From Streptomyces niger (lineage in GTDB: Bacteria; Actinomycetota; Actinomycetes; Streptomycetales; Streptomycetaceae), in NCBI RefSeq assembly GCF_000718305.1, contig NZ_JOFQ01000004.1:389744-453743 (forward strand): 64,000 nt of DNA, in the 5' to 3' direction. The notes under the pieces were generated by a model, which searched no databases, was not told the origin of the DNA, and worked only from the letters and a program-made list of their open reading frames with translations. Positions 62,706 through 64,000 of the stretch are shown here, one piece after another. The position numbers and the translations under genes were made by a program. Every line of letters begins with the position of its first letter. Position 1 is the first letter of the stretch.

Positions 62706-63041
62706 ATGTCGATCATCCGCTCCGCCGTGCTCTTCGTCCTCGCCGCGCTTCTGGAGATCGGTGGCGCCTGGCTGGTCTGGCAGGGCGTGCGGGAGCAGCG
62801 CGGCTGGGTGTGGGCGGGCGCCGGCGTCCTGGCCCTGGGCGCGTACGGGTTCGTCGCCACGCTCCAGCCGGACGCCGACTTCGGCCGCATTCTGGCCGCG
62901 TACGGCGGCGTCTTCGTCGCCGGGTCGCTGGTCTGGGGCATGGTCGCGGACGGTTACCGGCCCGACCGCTGGGACCTCACGGGCGCCCTGGTCTGCCTGG
63001 CCGGCATGGCACTGATCATGTACGCGCCGCGGGGGCGGTGA
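62706..63041 (+). CDS. YnfA-family (UPF0060) small membrane protein
   Basis: 111 residues with four hydrophobic helices. Conserved UPF0060 stretches: [20 protein letters not shown] and [29 protein letters not shown]. The family is proposed to be small multidrug-resistance-like exporters, without firm proof. Start ATG 62706; the 9-base repeats run right up to it, and no clear ribosome site is present, so expression may be low. Confidence 0.9.
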   Translation: MSIIRSAVLFVLAALLEIGGAWLVWQGVREQRGWVWAGAGVLALGAYGFVATLQPDADFGRILAAYGGVFVAGSLVWGMVADGYRPDRWDLTGALVCLAGMALIMYAPRGR

Positions 63042-63139
63042 CGCTCCGGCGGACCTCCCGGGCAGCGGGCCGGCTGCGCTTATTCTGATCACGTACCGCC
63101 CACTCGTACATCCGTACGCCCGTACGCCGAGGAGCACGT

Positions 63140-63886
63140 ATGACCGCCGCCCGTACCGCCGTTGTCACCGGAGCGAGCAGCGGCATCGGTGCCGCGACCG
63201 CCCGGAAGCTCGCCGAGGCCGGCTACCGCGTGATCCTCACCGCGCGCCGCAAGGAGCGCATCGAAGCACTGGCCGCCGAGCTCCCGCACGCCGAGGCGTA
63301 CCCCCTGGACGTCACCGACCGCGCCGCCGTCGACGCCTTCGCGGCCTCCCTGGACCGCTGCGACGTCCTGGTGGACAACGCGGGCGGCGCGCTCGGCACC
63401 GACCCGGTGGCCACCGCCGACCCGGCCGACTGGCGCGCGATGTACGAGGTCAACGTCCTCGGCGTGCTCAACGTGACGCAGGCGCTGCTGCCCGCGCTGA
63501 CCGCCTCCGGCGACGGCACGGTCGTGGTCCTCTCCTCCACCGCGGGGCATGGCACGTACGAGGGCGGCGGCGGTTACGTGGCCGCCAAGCACGGCGCGCA
63601 CGTCCTCGCCGAGACGCTCCGCCTGGAGCTGTGCGGTCAGCCCGTACGCGTCATCGAGATCGCCCCCGGCATGGTGAAGACCGACGAATTCGCGCTCACC
63701 CGCTTCCGCGGCGACGAGGCGAAGGCCGCCAAGGTGTACGAGGGCGTCGCCGAGCCGCTGACCGCGGACGACGTGGCCGACACGATCGCGTGGGCGGTCA
63801 CCCGGCCGGCCCACGTCAACATCGACCTGCTCGTCGTCCGCCCCCGCGCGCAGGCCTCCAACACCAAGGTCCACCGCGAGGCCTGA
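63140..63886 (+). CDS. Short-chain dehydrogenase/reductase (YdfG-like)
   Basis: 248 residues, classical SDR. NAD(P) motif TGASSGIGAATARKLAEAGY (10-29), VDNAGGALG with NAG (about 80), catalytic Ser in VVLSSTAGHG, and Tyr-Lys in GYVAAKHG (about 152). The YdfG-like clade oxidises 3-hydroxy acids or serine-type substrates. Start ATG 63140 with a GAGGAG site. It is the last complete gene of the window. Confidence 0.9.
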   Translation: MTAARTAVVTGASSGIGAATARKLAEAGYRVILTARRKERIEALAAELPHAEAYPLDVTDRAAVDAFAASLDRCDVLVDNAGGALGTDPVATADPADWRAMYEVNVLGVLNVTQALLPALTASGDGTVVVLSSTAGHGTYEGGGGYVAAKHGAHVLAETLRLELCGQPVRVIEIAPGMVKTDEFALTRFRGDEAKAAKVYEGVAEPLTADDVADTIAWAVTRPAHVNIDLLVVRPRAQASNTKVHREA

Positions 63887-64000
63887 CAGGCACCTGCGGG
63901 ACCTAGGTGTATTGATCACGAGCGTTGTTGACACTCGCAGGGCTTGATCAATGGCGAAGACCTCCGGTGTGGTGGAGGTGTCTAGGCTTCACCGCACAAC
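63887..64000. other. Right edge: spacer with inverted repeat, no gene
   Basis: Contains ATTGATCA (63911-63918) and its complement TGATCAAT (63945-63952) around a 26-base loop with a TTGACA sequence at 63928-63933. This could be the promoter of a gene, or the end of a mobile element, beyond the window. I cannot decide from here. Confidence 0.4.

Noticed and set aside
63911..63952. tRNA or IS transposase at the right edge
   Set aside because: No cloverleaf and no open frame; only an inverted repeat is visible, so it is reported as an unresolved spacer.

Overview
The window is chromosomal DNA of a high-GC actinobacterium, almost certainly Streptomyces or a close relative. Third codon positions are overwhelmingly G or C, GTG and TTG starts are common, and the content is typical of the genus: a 14-gene-type nuo operon, the futalosine route to menaquinone, Tat-exported lipoproteins, Ser/Thr kinase, GAF-ANTAR, IclR, TetR and BlaI regulators. 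Most of it looks like conserved core chromosome and the gene order matches my memory of the nuo-to-hemL segment of model Streptomyces, which I could not check here. No rRNA, tRNA, CRISPR array or intact transposon was seen.

Layout. 1-10.6 kb: complex I genes nuoA to nuoJ (nuoJ cut by the window edge), all on the minus strand and mostly joined by 4-base or 8-base stop/start overlaps, with a Rex-like operator upstream of nuoA. 11.3-16.6 kb: a secreted NlpC/P60 hydrolase, a small monooxygenase-fold protein, an IclR regulator, a small new ORF, a geranylgeranyl-reductase-like flavoprotein, a GNAT enzyme and MenG/UbiE. 16.7-22.4 kb: a Uma2 nuclease-like gene, an amidohydrolase remnant, mqnC, a receptor-type Ser/Thr kinase and mqnA. 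22.7 kb: a cold-shock gene with a long structured leader. 23.3-29.8 kb: a fatty-acid module (acyl-CoA ligase, thiolase, high-molecular-weight FabG, MaoC hydratase, TetR) with a shared operator motif. 29.9-40.4 kb: an alpha/beta hydrolase, a dicarboxylate symporter, then mqnE, an Lrp regulator, ubiX, a rhomboid-like protein, a DUF4870 protein, mqnP (ubiA) and mqnL (ubiD). 40.5-43.9 kb: PLDc_N protein, deaminase, Tat-exported phospholipase C, DUF4291. 44.0-50.4 kb: cytochrome c maturation (ccsB, resB, ccdA, thioredoxin lipoprotein), a deacetylase lipoprotein, a histidine phosphatase. 50.4-64 kb: hemL, then an accessory signalling region with CheB, CheR-PAS, two GAF-ANTAR proteins, TerB, TatA, a repeat-bearing membrane protein, BlaI/M56, TetR plus FAD monooxygenase, a YnfA protein and an SDR.

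How the genes fit together. NADH dehydrogenase I, menaquinone synthesis (mqnA, mqnC, mqnE, mqnP, ubiD, ubiX, menG and a probable side-chain reductase), cytochrome c assembly and haem precursor synthesis (hemL) lie within about 50 kb, so the window is a respiratory-chain neighbourhood in which quinone, haem protein and the first proton pump are made. The right third is the least conventional. It combines chemotaxis-type methylesterase and methyltransferase domains with RNA-binding ANTAR outputs, and a BlaI regulator whose probable operator appears at two promoters.
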